DNA from: Acaryochloris sp. CRU_2_0
Lineage (GTDB): Bacteria > Cyanobacteriota > Cyanobacteriia > Thermosynechococcales > Thermosynechococcaceae
Length of the DNA: 39,785 bases
Direction of reading: 5' to 3'
Assembly: GCA_012034865.1 (NCBI GenBank)
Contig: JAAUOM010000029.1
Span: 1-39,785, forward strand
Shown: piece by piece, positions 1-9,387 of the stretch
Numbering within the stretch: the stretch's first letter is position 1
Layout of the letters: every line of letters starts with the position of its first letter
The notes under the pieces: generated by a model
What the model saw: only the letters and a program-made list of their open reading frames with translations
The model's database searches: none
What the model was told of the DNA's origin: nothing
Program-made: the position numbers and the translations under genes

Positions 1-21
1 CACAGTCCCAAGCAGTAAAAA

Positions 22-130
22 GTTTCAATCCCTAAGAGGGTTTGAGCTTTATTGCGACATAAATCGACCAATTCGTCTGTGGGGTGCAGATTCGTTTCAA
101 TCCCTAAGAGGGTTTGAGCTTTATTGCGAC
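22..130 (-). CRISPR. Leader-proximal end of the type I-D CRISPR array
   Basis: Two identical 37-bp repeats lie at 22-58 and 94-130, separated by a 35-bp spacer (59-93). Bases 1-21 are part of the next spacer, so the array continues off the left edge. Read on the minus strand the repeat contains the core AAACCCTCTTAGGGATTGAA, with a short CCCT/AGGG hairpin and an ATTGAAAC end, the usual 8-nt 5' handle made by Cas6 in type I systems. This orientation, and the leader lying between cas2 and position 130, mean the array is transcribed leftward. The spacers seen here should therefore be the most recently acquired. The perfect repeats suggest an active or recently active array. Confidence 0.95.
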
Positions 131-387
131 GCCGAGCCTTGGAAATGCCTGTAATATGCAGTTTTCAAGGTTCTAATGCGCGAACTGTTCAGATTATAGC
201 ATCTCCAATCAAATAAAACTTGTTTTTAGTGGCAAAGAAATATATCAAAACCAGCAATGAATAGGGTGCCAGCCTTTGCGCGGATCGACAGAGCTTAGCC
301 AATGGCTGAAAGTCTTAATCAGAAAGCATTTAGACTATAAAACCATGCCCATACTTTTTAACACCCACCCCTTCGCGCAGATGTAAT
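131..387 (-). promoter_or_regulatory. CRISPR leader with candidate array promoter
   Basis: This 257-bp AT-rich stretch between the end of cas2 and the first repeat has no credible ORF. On the minus strand a perfect TATAAT occurs at 193-198, which would place transcription start near 186 and give about 55 nt of leader RNA before the first repeat. The matching -35 region (about 216-222) is poor. The position agrees with the known leader arrangement; the exact promoter is inferred. Confidence 0.6.
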
Positions 388-660
388 TCAAGCAAAAAAT
401 ATTGTATCATCCCTTACTGTTTCCCCGCCGATACGTTCTACCCTTTCCTGACAGCACTCACAGAGAAAGTAGAAACGAATGCTATCTTCTTGTGGCTTGA
501 TCAGCTTATGCAAGCGATTGCGTAACTTTGCATATTCAGTTTTGGTAAGGTTGCACTCAAACACACTAAACTGCATCCACTGCCCATAGGAAGACAGAAT
601 TTTATGGATTTTAGTGCGGCGTTTGTCCTCAGAAATGTCATAGGTGACAACAACATGCAT
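388..660 (-). CDS. cas2: CRISPR-associated endoribonuclease-fold protein Cas2
   Basis: The product is 90 aa, normal for Cas2. It begins with the ferredoxin-like beta strand MHVVVTYDIS that carries the conserved aspartate (D8), followed by the usual helix and the SVFECNLT strand. Cas2 forms the dimeric core of the Cas1-Cas2 complex that integrates new spacers at the leader end of the array. The gene follows cas1 with a 3-bp gap and is the last gene before the leader, so it is co-transcribed with the adaptation genes. Confidence 0.96.
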   Translation of the reverse strand: MHVVVTYDISEDKRRTKIHKILSSYGQWMQFSVFECNLTKTEYAKLRNRLHKLIKPQEDSIRFYFLCECCQERVERIGGETVRDDTIFFA

Positions 661-663
661 TGC

Positions 664-1665
664 TTATTTCAAAATTAAGGGTGGATATTGTTCCGTCTCG
701 CCCATCAGATACTTGGCCAGCAGGCGAGTTTGAATTTCAAACGCCTCCTGGTAAGTGCATTGCTTCCCCATCACCGGATGCTTGAACTTGGATTGCTTTT
801 TCTGCTCATAGAGCCGCAGAAACTTACGACGACCTTCATCAGTGAGAGAGACGGCGTGGCTCAGCGATTCTGTGGAAAAATCTTCTGGGCTTAGCGCCTT
901 GCGATTCAAGGCTGATAGTACCATCGCATCGACAACCAATGGCCGAAATTCCTCTAACAGATCCAGTGCTAAAGAAGGGCGACCATAGCGTTGGGTGTGC
1001 AGATAGCCAAGGTAAGGGTCGAAACCAACGATATTGATGGCTCCTTGAACATCATGAAGTAAAAGCGCATAGCCAAAGCTCAATAAAGCATTGACCGGAT
1101 CCGTTGGAGGCCGACGGTTCCGAGTCTTGAACGTAAAATCTCCATTGCGGATTAGCTGACCAAAGTGGGTAAAGTATGCCGCACTACCCGCACCCTCTAA
1201 TCCCCGCAGACTATCGATAATAGAGGTTTGGTTGATAGGGTGAATGGCTTGCTCTAGGCGGGTAATGCCTGCTTCCAACCCAGTAATCCCCTCACGTTGC
1301 GATCGCAGCAACATGGATCGGTAGTTCTTCAGTTTGCCACGAATAAATCCCTGAACAGCATGAACAGATTGGGGCGTTTCTCCTGCTGCTTGCCACTGAG
1401 CCGATCGCACAAAAATGTTTTTGTTCAATTCAGGCTCCAGCCTGCCCAAAAAACGTCCCGTGCCCGTCATAAAACTCAGGGGAATCTTGCGCTCCAGCAG
1501 TTCAATCAGCGCCGCTGGGGAGACGGTAGCCCGCCCCAGGATAACGACGCCATCTACCTTAATTAGCGGCACATCTAAGAGCGTTTCTTTTTGAGCACGT
1601 ACCCGCAGCCGTTCATCAGTTTTGCCGATAAAGGCGTCATCAGTAGAGATATAAACGGTTCCCAT
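664..1665 (-). CDS. cas1: CRISPR integrase Cas1
   Basis: A 333-aa protein of normal Cas1 length. The N-terminal beta domain contains the VVILGRATVSP strand. The C-terminal helical domain carries the metal-binding catalytic residues: E157 in GLEGAGSAAYF, H223 in GYLHTQRYGRPSLALDLLEEF and D235 in the same block. Cas1 with Cas2 inserts prespacers at the leader-repeat junction. It lies 19 bp after cas4 and 3 bp before cas2, so cas4-cas1-cas2 is a compact adaptation module. Confidence 0.97.
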   Translation of the reverse strand: MGTVYISTDDAFIGKTDERLRVRAQKETLLDVPLIKVDGVVILGRATVSPAALIELLERKIPLSFMTGTGRFLGRLEPELNKNIFVRSAQWQAAGETPQSVHAVQGFIRGKLKNYRSMLLRSQREGITGLEAGITRLEQAIHPINQTSIIDSLRGLEGAGSAAYFTHFGQLIRNGDFTFKTRNRRPPTDPVNALLSFGYALLLHDVQGAINIVGFDPYLGYLHTQRYGRPSLALDLLEEFRPLVVDAMVLSALNRKALSPEDFSTESLSHAVSLTDEGRRKFLRLYEQKKQSKFKHPVMGKQCTYQEAFEIQTRLLAKYLMGETEQYPPLILK

Positions 1666-1684
1666 CGTAGTTTTGTGTGACTCC

Positions 1685-2278
1685 TTAGTCGGTTTCTTGA
1701 TAGCGGCTGATTTTTTGGGCAGCCCGAGGCAAACACTGGGTATAGAGGCTGCAGCCCTGACATCGTTTTTTGTACACCGGTAAAGGCATCGTGCCGGTGT
1801 GAAGGAGAGTGCGAACTGCGGCGATGGTGGCGATCGCAGATTCCCGCAGCACCGCTGTGATCTCCACTAGCTGTCGCTGATGGGACTGGGCATAGTAAAC
1901 AAACCCTTGCGTCACTGGGCGTCCGGTCATTTCTTCTAGGCAAAGGGCTTGGGCACAGACTTGGAGTGCATCATTGTCAAATTCGCCCCGGTGTCCCCGC
2001 TTGTATTCCACTGGGTACAGTTGGCCGTTCGTCTCTTCGATGAGATCAGATTTGCCGATTAAGCCATAGCGATCGCTTTTAAGCCAGACTGCCCGCACCT
2101 GCCAGGTTTCGTCTCGATAGTTACTGCCGAGGGTATGGACGCGATCGTGCAGGCCCGTGCCTTCTAGGGTGTATTGATTATCGACAAATTCACCCGCACA
2201 AAACATCCGCCAGCAGCGGTGCGGACAGTAGGCGTACTGGTTGAGAGCCGCAATAGGGATATAGTCAGTTTGAGTCAT
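1685..2278 (-). CDS. cas4: CRISPR-associated exonuclease Cas4
   Basis: This 197-aa protein has the RecB-like PD-(D/E)XK nuclease core: a histidine in LHDRVH (44-48), D78 in GKSDLIE, and E91/K93 in PVEYKRG. It also has the four-cysteine Fe-S cluster pattern, with C18 and/or C22 in the N-terminal YCPHRC and C173, C176 and C182 in CQGCSLYTQC. In type I-D systems Cas4 trims prespacers and selects those with a correct PAM before Cas1-Cas2 integrates them. Its start overlaps the cas6 stop by 4 nt, indicating translational coupling. Confidence 0.95.
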   Translation of the reverse strand: MTQTDYIPIAALNQYAYCPHRCWRMFCAGEFVDNQYTLEGTGLHDRVHTLGSNYRDETWQVRAVWLKSDRYGLIGKSDLIEETNGQLYPVEYKRGHRGEFDNDALQVCAQALCLEEMTGRPVTQGFVYYAQSHQRQLVEITAVLRESAIATIAAVRTLLHTGTMPLPVYKKRCQGCSLYTQCLPRAAQKISRYQETD

Positions 2279-3186
2279 CTGAGGTGCCGCCGAGCCATGC
2301 CCATCCCCATCGGGGTCTTGCGACCCACACCTGCATAGAGCACATAGTCAGCCAGTGTATTCAGTTGTTTGATCGTCTCTGCCTCTACCTGCCCTAGAAT
2401 TTGATACGTCACCTTGCCCACACACCCCATAAACGGGCTACCAGGGTCTGTCTTGGCTCCCGTGTGCTGAAACTCTTGCCGAGGATCGGTGACAACTTCA
2501 GTATGGATATCAAAATAACTGGGTTGAATACCCCCCAGAATATCCAGCGAGAATTCTTGACTGCTGTAGTGATTCCAGCGGCGCAGGAGGCTACCGAAGA
2601 CCCGTTCTGGCGTGGGCATGGCTGCATCATACTTGCCCTGGCGGAAAGCAGTGGGGGTATAAAACTGGAGCGTCAGTTTGCGATCGCGCTCTGAGGCTTG
2701 CTCATAGAGCTGTTGGTAATGGCAGAAATTAGCCCAGGGTTGGGTGCTCTGGGGCGTACCCAGGATACTGGTGATCTGGAGATCGGCAGGCCCCAAATGC
2801 CAGGGACGCTGAGGATTGAGGTTGAGCCAAAGCTGATTCAGGCGGCCAAAGAGGCGATCGTCTAGCAGAGAAATCCGCCACCAGCAGGGGGTACCGGGGG
2901 CGATCGGCTGACGATAGGCCCACTGGAGGGGCAGCTTGGCAAGGGACGGCGTTCGTTTTAAAAGCTGTAGAGGGCTGAGGGTAAAGGCTTTGTTGCCCTG
3001 GTTGGCGTGCAGTTGGTTGCCCATCTGGGGATCGACAGCACTCACAAGGTTGAGGAACAGGGCATGGAGATGTTTGCCAGAGGTGAACCCAGGCGGGATG
3101 GGCGATTCGGGTAAGAGGTTGAGGACAAGGCTATGGGGCATGGCGAACAAAGTGCAGATCAGAAGTGGATGGATGGTGATGGGCAT
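2275..3186 (-). CDS. cas6: CRISPR pre-crRNA endoribonuclease Cas6
   Basis: The product matches Cas6 by its RAMP-type layout and the glycine-rich C-terminal loop GVGRKTPMGMG, which contacts the repeat RNA. It would cut pre-crRNA below the CCCT/AGGG hairpin to leave the 8-nt ATTGAAAC handle. The ATG at 3186 is chosen because a strong GGAGGT lies 6 nt upstream, giving 303 aa. An inner ATG at 3141 (MPHSLVLNLLPES) starts where many Cas6 proteins start and is an alternative; a longer frame to 3225 lacks support. It overlaps cas4 by 4 nt and follows the PD-(D/E)XK gene by about 67 bp. Confidence 0.92.
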   Translation of the reverse strand: MPITIHPLLICTLFAMPHSLVLNLLPESPIPPGFTSGKHLHALFLNLVSAVDPQMGNQLHANQGNKAFTLSPLQLLKRTPSLAKLPLQWAYRQPIAPGTPCWWRISLLDDRLFGRLNQLWLNLNPQRPWHLGPADLQITSILGTPQSTQPWANFCHYQQLYEQASERDRKLTLQFYTPTAFRQGKYDAAMPTPERVFGSLLRRWNHYSSQEFSLDILGGIQPSYFDIHTEVVTDPRQEFQHTGAKTDPGSPFMGCVGKVTYQILGQVEAETIKQLNTLADYVLYAGVGRKTPMGMGMARRHLR

Positions 3187-3253
3187 GCGATGACCTCCGG
3201 TCGGCCTAAGTCCTTCGGACAGCAAGCAACGGCCATCGCCCTAGACTAAAACG

Positions 3254-3883
3254 CTAATCAAGGTCAAGCGTAATTTGAGCCGTCAGTATCTGAACCAGAA
3301 TTCGCATGAGCGGCTCAATATCTTCAGGCACTCGATAGCTATCTAACCCCTGATAAACCTGTTTTGTTGCGCAATTGACCAGGCCAAACTCCCACAATTT
3401 TCCTGTAGTCACTGCCCCTAAAATATAGTCACTCTTGTTCTCAGTCTCCCTTTGATCAAGGGCAATCATTTGAGCCACAAGCTGAGTAAAGCCAAAGTCT
3501 AGGTCTTCTCTTTTAGCTTCAATCACTAAGAGTTGATTTTTGCTTTCAATCAGGTAATCCAAGTTGCCTTGAAGTTGCTCTGTAACCTTAATTGGATACT
3601 CAATTCTTATTCGTGCTTTTGTATAGTGAATTAGATCAACAATGACAGGAGAAATTAAGATTTCTCGTCGAGCAATCTCAGTAGAAAGGCTAACGTAAGG
3701 CAGGATTTCATCAATGCGATCGCGCAGTTCATCAATGCGATCTAATTCACCTTGATATTGAGTCCAGTTCAGACGCTTTCGAGTTAGCGTATAACCAAAT
3801 TCTATCGCCAAGTCTTCAGCAATGATATTGAGTTCAAAAATCTTGCTAAAGGTATAGGATATGCTAGGGTCTAGAACTTTCAT
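3254..3883 (-). CDS. PD-(D/E)XK nuclease-like protein (HsdR N-terminal type) inside the cas operon
   Basis: This 209-aa protein is not a standard type I-D component. In its middle it carries GNLDYLIESKNQLLVIEAKR, matching the D...ExK signature of PD-(D/E)XK nucleases as found in the N-terminal domain of type I restriction HsdR subunits. A glutamine follows about 15 residues later (QLVAQM), also common in that family. No helicase domain is attached. The ATG at 3883 is preferred; TTG at 3904 would add seven residues. It lies 75 bp after csc1 and about 67 bp before cas6 on the same strand, so it is probably co-transcribed. Similar stand-alone proteins are common in cyanobacteria, so it may be a passenger. 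A role in interference or adaptation is only a possibility. Confidence 0.75.
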   Translation of the reverse strand: MKVLDPSISYTFSKIFELNIIAEDLAIEFGYTLTRKRLNWTQYQGELDRIDELRDRIDEILPYVSLSTEIARREILISPVIVDLIHYTKARIRIEYPIKVTEQLQGNLDYLIESKNQLLVIEAKREDLDFGFTQLVAQMIALDQRETENKSDYILGAVTTGKLWEFGLVNCATKQVYQGLDSYRVPEDIEPLMRILVQILTAQITLDLD

Positions 3884-3958
3884 ATTTCTATCCACACATG
3901 ACAACGGAGGTGTTTAGATTGAGTTGGGACTATACTGCGAAGGGTTCTTAAGTAGTCA

Positions 3959-4675
3959 TCATTCATTACCAAATCGATACTTCATATTTATGGGCAACTT
4001 GAAGACCTCACTTAAGCCTGCAAAGGTATAGTACTCACCAAACATTCGCACATTGCGGATGAGACTAACGGGCGGCATATTGATCGTGTCATAGCTCAAC
4101 ACCTGATTAGTAAACATGATATCCAGCGGATTGAGGGGATAAGGAAACGTGAACTCTCTGGCAGCATGATATTTGGGTTTAGGCAGCTCCACCACATCAA
4201 CTTCAGCCTTGCTCATCCATTTTCCCAGCCGAATCCACCGGGGAAAGGTCAAGGGCTGGTTAGCGATTACAAAAAACTCAAACTGGCTTTCGGGGGCTAT
4301 TTCCTTGGCACGACCAAAGCTAGGGATGTTTTTTTGGGTCTTCTGCATTTCCACATGGTAGCGGTTATCCGCATACTTCCAAGTATTGAGTACAGATGCA
4401 TGATGAACTGCCCTGGCAGGAGTAACGTAGATGCCCTGTCGATTAAGAGGCATAAGATGCGCCTCGTACATCGGCACCTGTTCAGGACAGAAGTAGCGGT
4501 AGGAATTTTCCTCCGAGACAGTTGTGGCATAGTTTTCACTGTCTACTAACCCTAAGGCATAGCAGAGAGCATAGTTATGCAAAACGGGTTCGGTTTCATA
4601 GAGTCGGCCAATTTCCCGCGTAGCGTAGTAAAGGTTGTCATGCAGTTCTAACGTGCAGCGATAAATGTGGGGCAT
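3959..4675 (-). CDS. csc1: Type I-D CRISPR-associated protein Csc1 (Cas5 family)
   Basis: A 238-aa protein with the position and character of Csc1 (Cas5d-like RAMP). It starts with the RAMP beta strand MPHIYRCTLELHDNLYYATRE and ends with TFAGLSEVFKLPINMKYRFG. In the I-D effector it caps the 5' handle of the crRNA next to Cas10d. It starts 2 bp after the csc2 stop, so the two backbone genes are translationally linked. Confidence 0.93.
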   Translation of the reverse strand: MPHIYRCTLELHDNLYYATREIGRLYETEPVLHNYALCYALGLVDSENYATTVSEENSYRYFCPEQVPMYEAHLMPLNRQGIYVTPARAVHHASVLNTWKYADNRYHVEMQKTQKNIPSFGRAKEIAPESQFEFFVIANQPLTFPRWIRLGKWMSKAEVDVVELPKPKYHAAREFTFPYPLNPLDIMFTNQVLSYDTINMPPVSLIRNVRMFGEYYTFAGLSEVFKLPINMKYRFGNE

Positions 4676-4677
4676 AG

Positions 4678-5688
4678 CTATGATCTCGCATTAGCGGTCT
4701 TTTTCTTGCTGATGTGTTTCTCCGCGTAGGCTTTGGCCTCCTTATCAGCCTGTTGCAGAATGGCTTGAATACCCGCTTCGCTAGCTGTTAAAGACTTCAC
4801 CTCTGTTAGGAGTGCTTGAAAGTCTGCACCAATGAAATCGGTATGCACAATAAATTCCTGATTCATGAGTTCTTGAATAGCTGCCTTGGCGGCTGCGACG
4901 ACATCATCTTCGTCTAGGGGATCGGGCGCTTTCAGCATACCGCTGGCTTGCATTTGGTCGTAGATTGCCTGAGTCCAACGCAGATTACTGATAATTTCAC
5001 CATCCGCAAACACAACCCCCACTAACTCATTGCGAACCCGGCCTGTCCGGGTGGTTTGTGCCCCATAGTGACGAGTCCTCAATATATTGTTGAAGACATA
5101 GAGGAAACTGGCTTCTGTGGGATCTTTGAGAGTGACAATGCTGGGGAAGAAAACCTGGGGTCGAATATGGTCTTGCTGATTAATCCGACTGGTCACTTCT
5201 CCGGGCTTTGAGCCTTTTTCTCCTTTGGAGGCCATTGTGCCGTTTTCAAAGGGAGCATTCAAGGTAAAGGTCTCGTGGGACTCATCAAAGGCAGTGATCG
5301 AGAAGGCTGTATCAACCACCACTTTAGATTTTTCCGATCCTGAATCCCCAATGGCAAATCCATAAATAATGCAGTCAGGGTTATCCATCCCAAACTCAAC
5401 GTTATACTCACATTCCTCTGGTTTGACAAAGCCGTAGGTGCGGAGGAGTTCTCGACCCACTAATCGCTCTGGAGTGGATTGTTTGCGTTTGAACATGGAG
5501 AGACGACTGATGGTGTTCTTGTCCGTTACTCCAGCACGAACCCTGGCCTTATTGAGTTCACCATCGGTCTGAAACAAGGGATAGGACTCTGTAACGCGCA
5601 CTGTTAGGAAGTGGGCGTACTTACCCATGGGCTTGTAAGGAATCTCAGTGTGGAAAAAATTAGAGTCAACGGATTTTAGCAGAGCCAT
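4678..5688 (-). CDS. csc2: Type I-D CRISPR-associated protein Csc2 (Cas7 family backbone)
   Basis: This 336-aa protein is the Cas7-type backbone subunit that polymerises along the crRNA spacer. Typical features are the N-terminal RAMP strand KYAHFLTVRVTESYPLF, the block RLVGRELLRTYGF, and GAQTTRTGRVRNELVGVVFADGE. The C-terminus is lysine-rich. It lies 61 bp downstream of cas10d and 2 bp upstream of csc1. Length and order match other cyanobacterial I-D loci. Confidence 0.95.
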   Translation of the reverse strand: MALLKSVDSNFFHTEIPYKPMGKYAHFLTVRVTESYPLFQTDGELNKARVRAGVTDKNTISRLSMFKRKQSTPERLVGRELLRTYGFVKPEECEYNVEFGMDNPDCIIYGFAIGDSGSEKSKVVVDTAFSITAFDESHETFTLNAPFENGTMASKGEKGSKPGEVTSRINQQDHIRPQVFFPSIVTLKDPTEASFLYVFNNILRTRHYGAQTTRTGRVRNELVGVVFADGEIISNLRWTQAIYDQMQASGMLKAPDPLDEDDVVAAAKAAIQELMNQEFIVHTDFIGADFQALLTEVKSLTASEAGIQAILQQADKEAKAYAEKHISKKKTANARS

Positions 5689-5749
5689 ATTGAATGTCCT
5701 TTTATAGTTTTAATGTGGTCAATTGATTTACAAATAAACTCATTGAGTG

Positions 5750-8700
5750 CTACTCAGCCTCATCTTGGATAGGTTCGCCTTTAGCTTTAATTTCCTGATT
5801 CTCTTTGTCTTGATCTAGGCGGTAGAGAAATTCACAGGTATCACGAATTAGATTGAGTTGGCGACCTGCCAAGCGAGCGCGATCGCCTGCAAACGCCTTC
5901 TCAAAGACATCAATCACAAAATAGCGAGCAAAGTCGAGGACGAGTTGGCGTTCCTTTTCGCGATCGCTGACCACCCAGCGCCCTTCGGCGGTTGACGCAT
6001 GAACTCGATCCATCAACTTAAAGACCTCAGCCGCTACAACGCTCACGAGAGCGTCATCATGGAACATACTGGATTCAGCTTTGAGGATGGTATCGGCGGC
6101 AATATCAATCGGCTTCAAAACTGCGTTGGCCTTGGCGTTGTAGCGCTTATTGGCTCGGTAGAACTGCCGATAGAGATCGGTCAGTCTCTGGGGATGGTTA
6201 AGGGATGAGTCGGGGGTCAAAATCCATTCCTCCTGGTTAAAGTTATAGATGGCATAGGGGTCAAAGCAGGGATAGAAGTGATGAGCGTAGAGCTTGATTT
6301 TTTGAGGACTAGGAGCATCAGCCTTTTGTCCTCGGCTCCACTTGGCAAGATAGAAAAAAACATGCAGTGGACTGGTTTCAATATCTTTAGCGAGTTCTGT
6401 GAAGCGTCCCCAGTTGGCATCGTAGCCACCTTTGCCTTGTTTGGCATTGACATCCATGTGGATAGCATAGGCAGCAGTCAGAATATTCAGGGGAGCCGGA
6501 CGGTGGATACCGCTCTCGTCTGTCCAACCTTCCAGAATGCAGTCCAGCCGAAATCGGTCTTGTCCGACTAAGGTGCGGAATGCATGGGGGGCACTGTCGA
6601 GGAAAACACTTTCTTCAAATTCAGCTCCATCGGTAAATGGGGGAATCGGAGATTCGGATACCACAGTTTTGACATCTAAAATCATGGGAAAGGCAAAAGC
6701 CAGCCAACTCGGCATCACCCAGGATTCGGTATCCGTGCTGTCACGACCTGGCGGCAGAGCTATGAAATAGAAGGTCAGAGGCTTATCTTCTGGATAGGAC
6801 AGCTTGAAAGTTCGGTCTCGCTGGAAATTAGGGTCATCATCAGGCAACTGTTTTCGTTGGGCTAGGTTTTCCTCCATCAAGAAAGCATCAACGGTTTGAT
6901 ACTTTTCTCGACTGAAGTTCGCCTCTAGCTGCTTGCTGATGAAATGGTTGCGAATACTGGTATCAAATCGAGTTTGAGCAATGTTGCTGTAGGCCCGATG
7001 CAGGAATGAGTTGGTCTCTGGGGTGAAGTAGTAGGTCGGATAAAAGTAGAGGTAGCGGTATTTGCCATCCTCGAACCGCTTGCCCACCGCCTGGGTCTGG
7101 TTCATCAGAATCTGTCGCAGCATCATTTCAATCCCTGCGATGCTGGAGATATTACGCTTGGCGTTAGAGCCGCCCAGATGCTGTTTGTTAGTGTAGACCT
7201 GGGGTGTAAACAGCACTGCCGATTCCATTTGTTCGCTAACGGAATAGGGCGAGTGAGAAATCGAGCAGATCATCTGCCGTCCCCGCCCTGCTTTCTTGGC
7301 GGCGTTGTAGTAAGTCAATTCTTTGAGGAAAACATCCACCTGCTCTGTGGTTAAGTATTCCTGGCCTTGTCCCGGCAAGATTACCACTTTACCGACCCAA
7401 TCCCGCAGATCATCCCAACCATCAGCAACCTCATATTCAGCCACAATCGGTTGAGTCAATTGCGTGATGTAACCAATAAGATTGCCACAGGTCTCTTGTA
7501 GATCTTCAATGCCGGGATTCTTTTCCAGAAACTTCGCCGCTAGGAAATACCACTCGTAGGGCACACCCCCTGTATTTCCCTTGAGCTTCATCTCTTTCAG
7601 CTTTTCGTTGATGCACTGAATTTCTCGAATTTGAGGTAAATAGTCAGCTAGCTGCCAAAGCTCAGCGACTTTGTGAATGATGTTTTCAGGTAACACCACT
7701 GCATCGATAGCGGGCAGCTTTGGTAGGCTCTTTTCCGTCTTGCGTTCTTTGGCACGTTCCTTAATGGCTTCTTCAAGTTGATTGACTCGTTCGCCCCAGA
7801 TCTTTCGGCTCATCAGGTCTCCAAATTCAGCCAGTTGGTCGATCCGAATGTCATCACCAAAAGAGAAGTTATAGTCAGCCGAAAGTATTCCTCGCTGCTG
7901 AAAGGCAATTAGGTTTTCGCTACGCTTACTGGCAACGGATCCTTTATTGGGGTTCAGAATACGGAGGGTTGCATCTAAAGCTACCTGCATGAGTCCCGAA
8001 TCATCGAAGAATAGGTTGTAGTACTCGGCATATTTCATGCCTTTACCATCACGGCTAAACCCCGTTTGGCGCAGACGCAACTGACCCGCACACAGGTCTT
8101 TAATGCTGGCAACAACGCGATTGGGTAAGGTATCGCGACTGACCGGGGGAGCGTCTCGCTGAGTTAAGTAAATGACCCCTGTAGGCAGATATAGCAGCGG
8201 CGTGTAATACTCGTTTTCTGGCGTGTTCAGGCTAGTGTGGGCATCCATCAAGGCATTATTGACAACGTTGGTTAGCACTCCTCGGTTTTCGGAGATGGCA
8301 TGATACTTAAAATGGAGTTCGCCATCGCTAAGAGCATGAATGATTTCTTTTAACCCGTAAGCTTCAGCGTCTTGAGGATGTTTGATGATAGAAGATAGGC
8401 GATCGGCAAGACAAGCTAAATTTGCAAGACAGTTCAGAGGTCTACCCTGTAGTTGTGGTTGCAGCCCTCCAATGCCTAGATTGCGGTTCGTATCTTTTTT
8501 TCGTTGAGCGTTACAAGCGATGTACAGCAAATCGTCACAATAGACCTGCCACTGTTCAGGGTTATCTGCAAACAGAAAACGATCAAGCCCAAGAGCTGGA
8601 ACCAGCAGATTCAAGAGCTGCCGATTGTACTCAAGGGTTGATGTAAAGAGCTGGCTAAGTTCAGAGTCATCATCAGTGGGTAATTGGCGAAGGTTGAAGC

Positions 8701-9295
8701 TAAGGTCGTGTCCATGACGAATCAGATAGTCAGGGCTGTTGGGAATGAGTCGATAATCGAATTTTTCAAAGTCATGCAGTACGAAACCTGCAATGGCTAG
8801 TCGTCGCTCTAGTTCCTTGACTTGACGGCTGACAGTTGTGTTGAGGCGTTGAAGCCTACGTTCGATTAGATTTGCAGGAAATAAACCATTTAATAAGTGA
8901 GTACTGAGAGACTGATCAGCAGCATTATCACGGCGAATAGGTTTTTGACCCGCAGTGATGCGTCTAGGGTTCACGATGCGATCCAAGTATTCTGCGAAGA
9001 ACTTACCACCTTTGGCCGTAACGCCAACTGTGAACTTCAGAAGATTGGGTAAAACGATCTCTGCAAAGTCCTGCATAACGCCATCGCCAGGGTTTTGGGA
9101 CTGAATGGCCTCTCGCAAGAGCTTGAGGGTGAGCAGTTCTCGTACGGAGGGTTCTAAGGTGCGATCGCTGTCTTCCTCTAACCCAAAGTCACCTTCAAGC
9201 CAGGAGTAATCATCTTCTGTCAATTCTGAATCTGTGTTTTGGGTATCCCATAATGACAATTGCTGCAAGTCACCAGTTTGGGAAGAACGTTTCAT
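5750..9295 (-). CDS. cas10d: Type I-D large subunit and HD nuclease Cas10d
   Basis: At 1181 aa this is the large subunit of the I-D effector. In I-D the HD nuclease is carried by this protein and not by the helicase. Candidate HD residues are H133 (STHLLNGLF) and the H174-D175 pair in GFVLHDFEKFDY. No GGDD cyclase motif was recognised, as expected for I-D. A GGAG-like ribosome site lies just upstream of the ATG (TAGGAGCTCCGTT). The gene is preceded by a 444-bp non-coding block with a repeat and a Uma2 remnant, so it may have its own promoter. It is followed by csc2 after a 61-bp gap. Confidence 0.95.
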   Translation of the reverse strand: MKRSSQTGDLQQLSLWDTQNTDSELTEDDYSWLEGDFGLEEDSDRTLEPSVRELLTLKLLREAIQSQNPGDGVMQDFAEIVLPNLLKFTVGVTAKGGKFFAEYLDRIVNPRRITAGQKPIRRDNAADQSLSTHLLNGLFPANLIERRLQRLNTTVSRQVKELERRLAIAGFVLHDFEKFDYRLIPNSPDYLIRHGHDLSFNLRQLPTDDDSELSQLFTSTLEYNRQLLNLLVPALGLDRFLFADNPEQWQVYCDDLLYIACNAQRKKDTNRNLGIGGLQPQLQGRPLNCLANLACLADRLSSIIKHPQDAEAYGLKEIIHALSDGELHFKYHAISENRGVLTNVVNNALMDAHTSLNTPENEYYTPLLYLPTGVIYLTQRDAPPVSRDTLPNRVVASIKDLCAGQLRLRQTGFSRDGKGMKYAEYYNLFFDDSGLMQVALDATLRILNPNKGSVASKRSENLIAFQQRGILSADYNFSFGDDIRIDQLAEFGDLMSRKIWGERVNQLEEAIKERAKERKTEKSLPKLPAIDAVVLPENIIHKVAELWQLADYLPQIREIQCINEKLKEMKLKGNTGGVPYEWYFLAAKFLEKNPGIEDLQETCGNLIGYITQLTQPIVAEYEVADGWDDLRDWVGKVVILPGQGQEYLTTEQVDVFLKELTYYNAAKKAGRGRQMICSISHSPYSVSEQMESAVLFTPQVYTNKQHLGGSNAKRNISSIAGIEMMLRQILMNQTQAVGKRFEDGKYRYLYFYPTYYFTPETNSFLHRAYSNIAQTRFDTSIRNHFISKQLEANFSREKYQTVDAFLMEENLAQRKQLPDDDPNFQRDRTFKLSYPEDKPLTFYFIALPPGRDSTDTESWVMPSWLAFAFPMILDVKTVVSESPIPPFTDGAEFEESVFLDSAPHAFRTLVGQDRFRLDCILEGWTDESGIHRPAPLNILTAAYAIHMDVNAKQGKGGYDANWGRFTELAKDIETSPLHVFFYLAKWSRGQKADAPSPQKIKLYAHHFYPCFDPYAIYNFNQEEWILTPDSSLNHPQRLTDLYRQFYRANKRYNAKANAVLKPIDIAADTILKAESSMFHDDALVSVVAAEVFKLMDRVHASTAEGRWVVSDREKERQLVLDFARYFVIDVFEKAFAGDRARLAGRQLNLIRDTCEFLYRLDQDKENQEIKAKGEPIQDEAE

Positions 9296-9387
9296 AACGG
9301 AGCTCCTAATTGAGGTTTACCAGACAACGCCCTTGGATGATGGGCTTGCCGCTAAAAATCTGGGAGTATTACCCTAGGTAAGGTTTC

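Noticed and set aside
7847..7861. FGDD string in Cas10d as a possible cyclase motif
   Set aside because: The surrounding residues do not resemble a Cas10 palm GGDD hairpin, and I-D Cas10d proteins are not known to make cyclic oligoadenylate.
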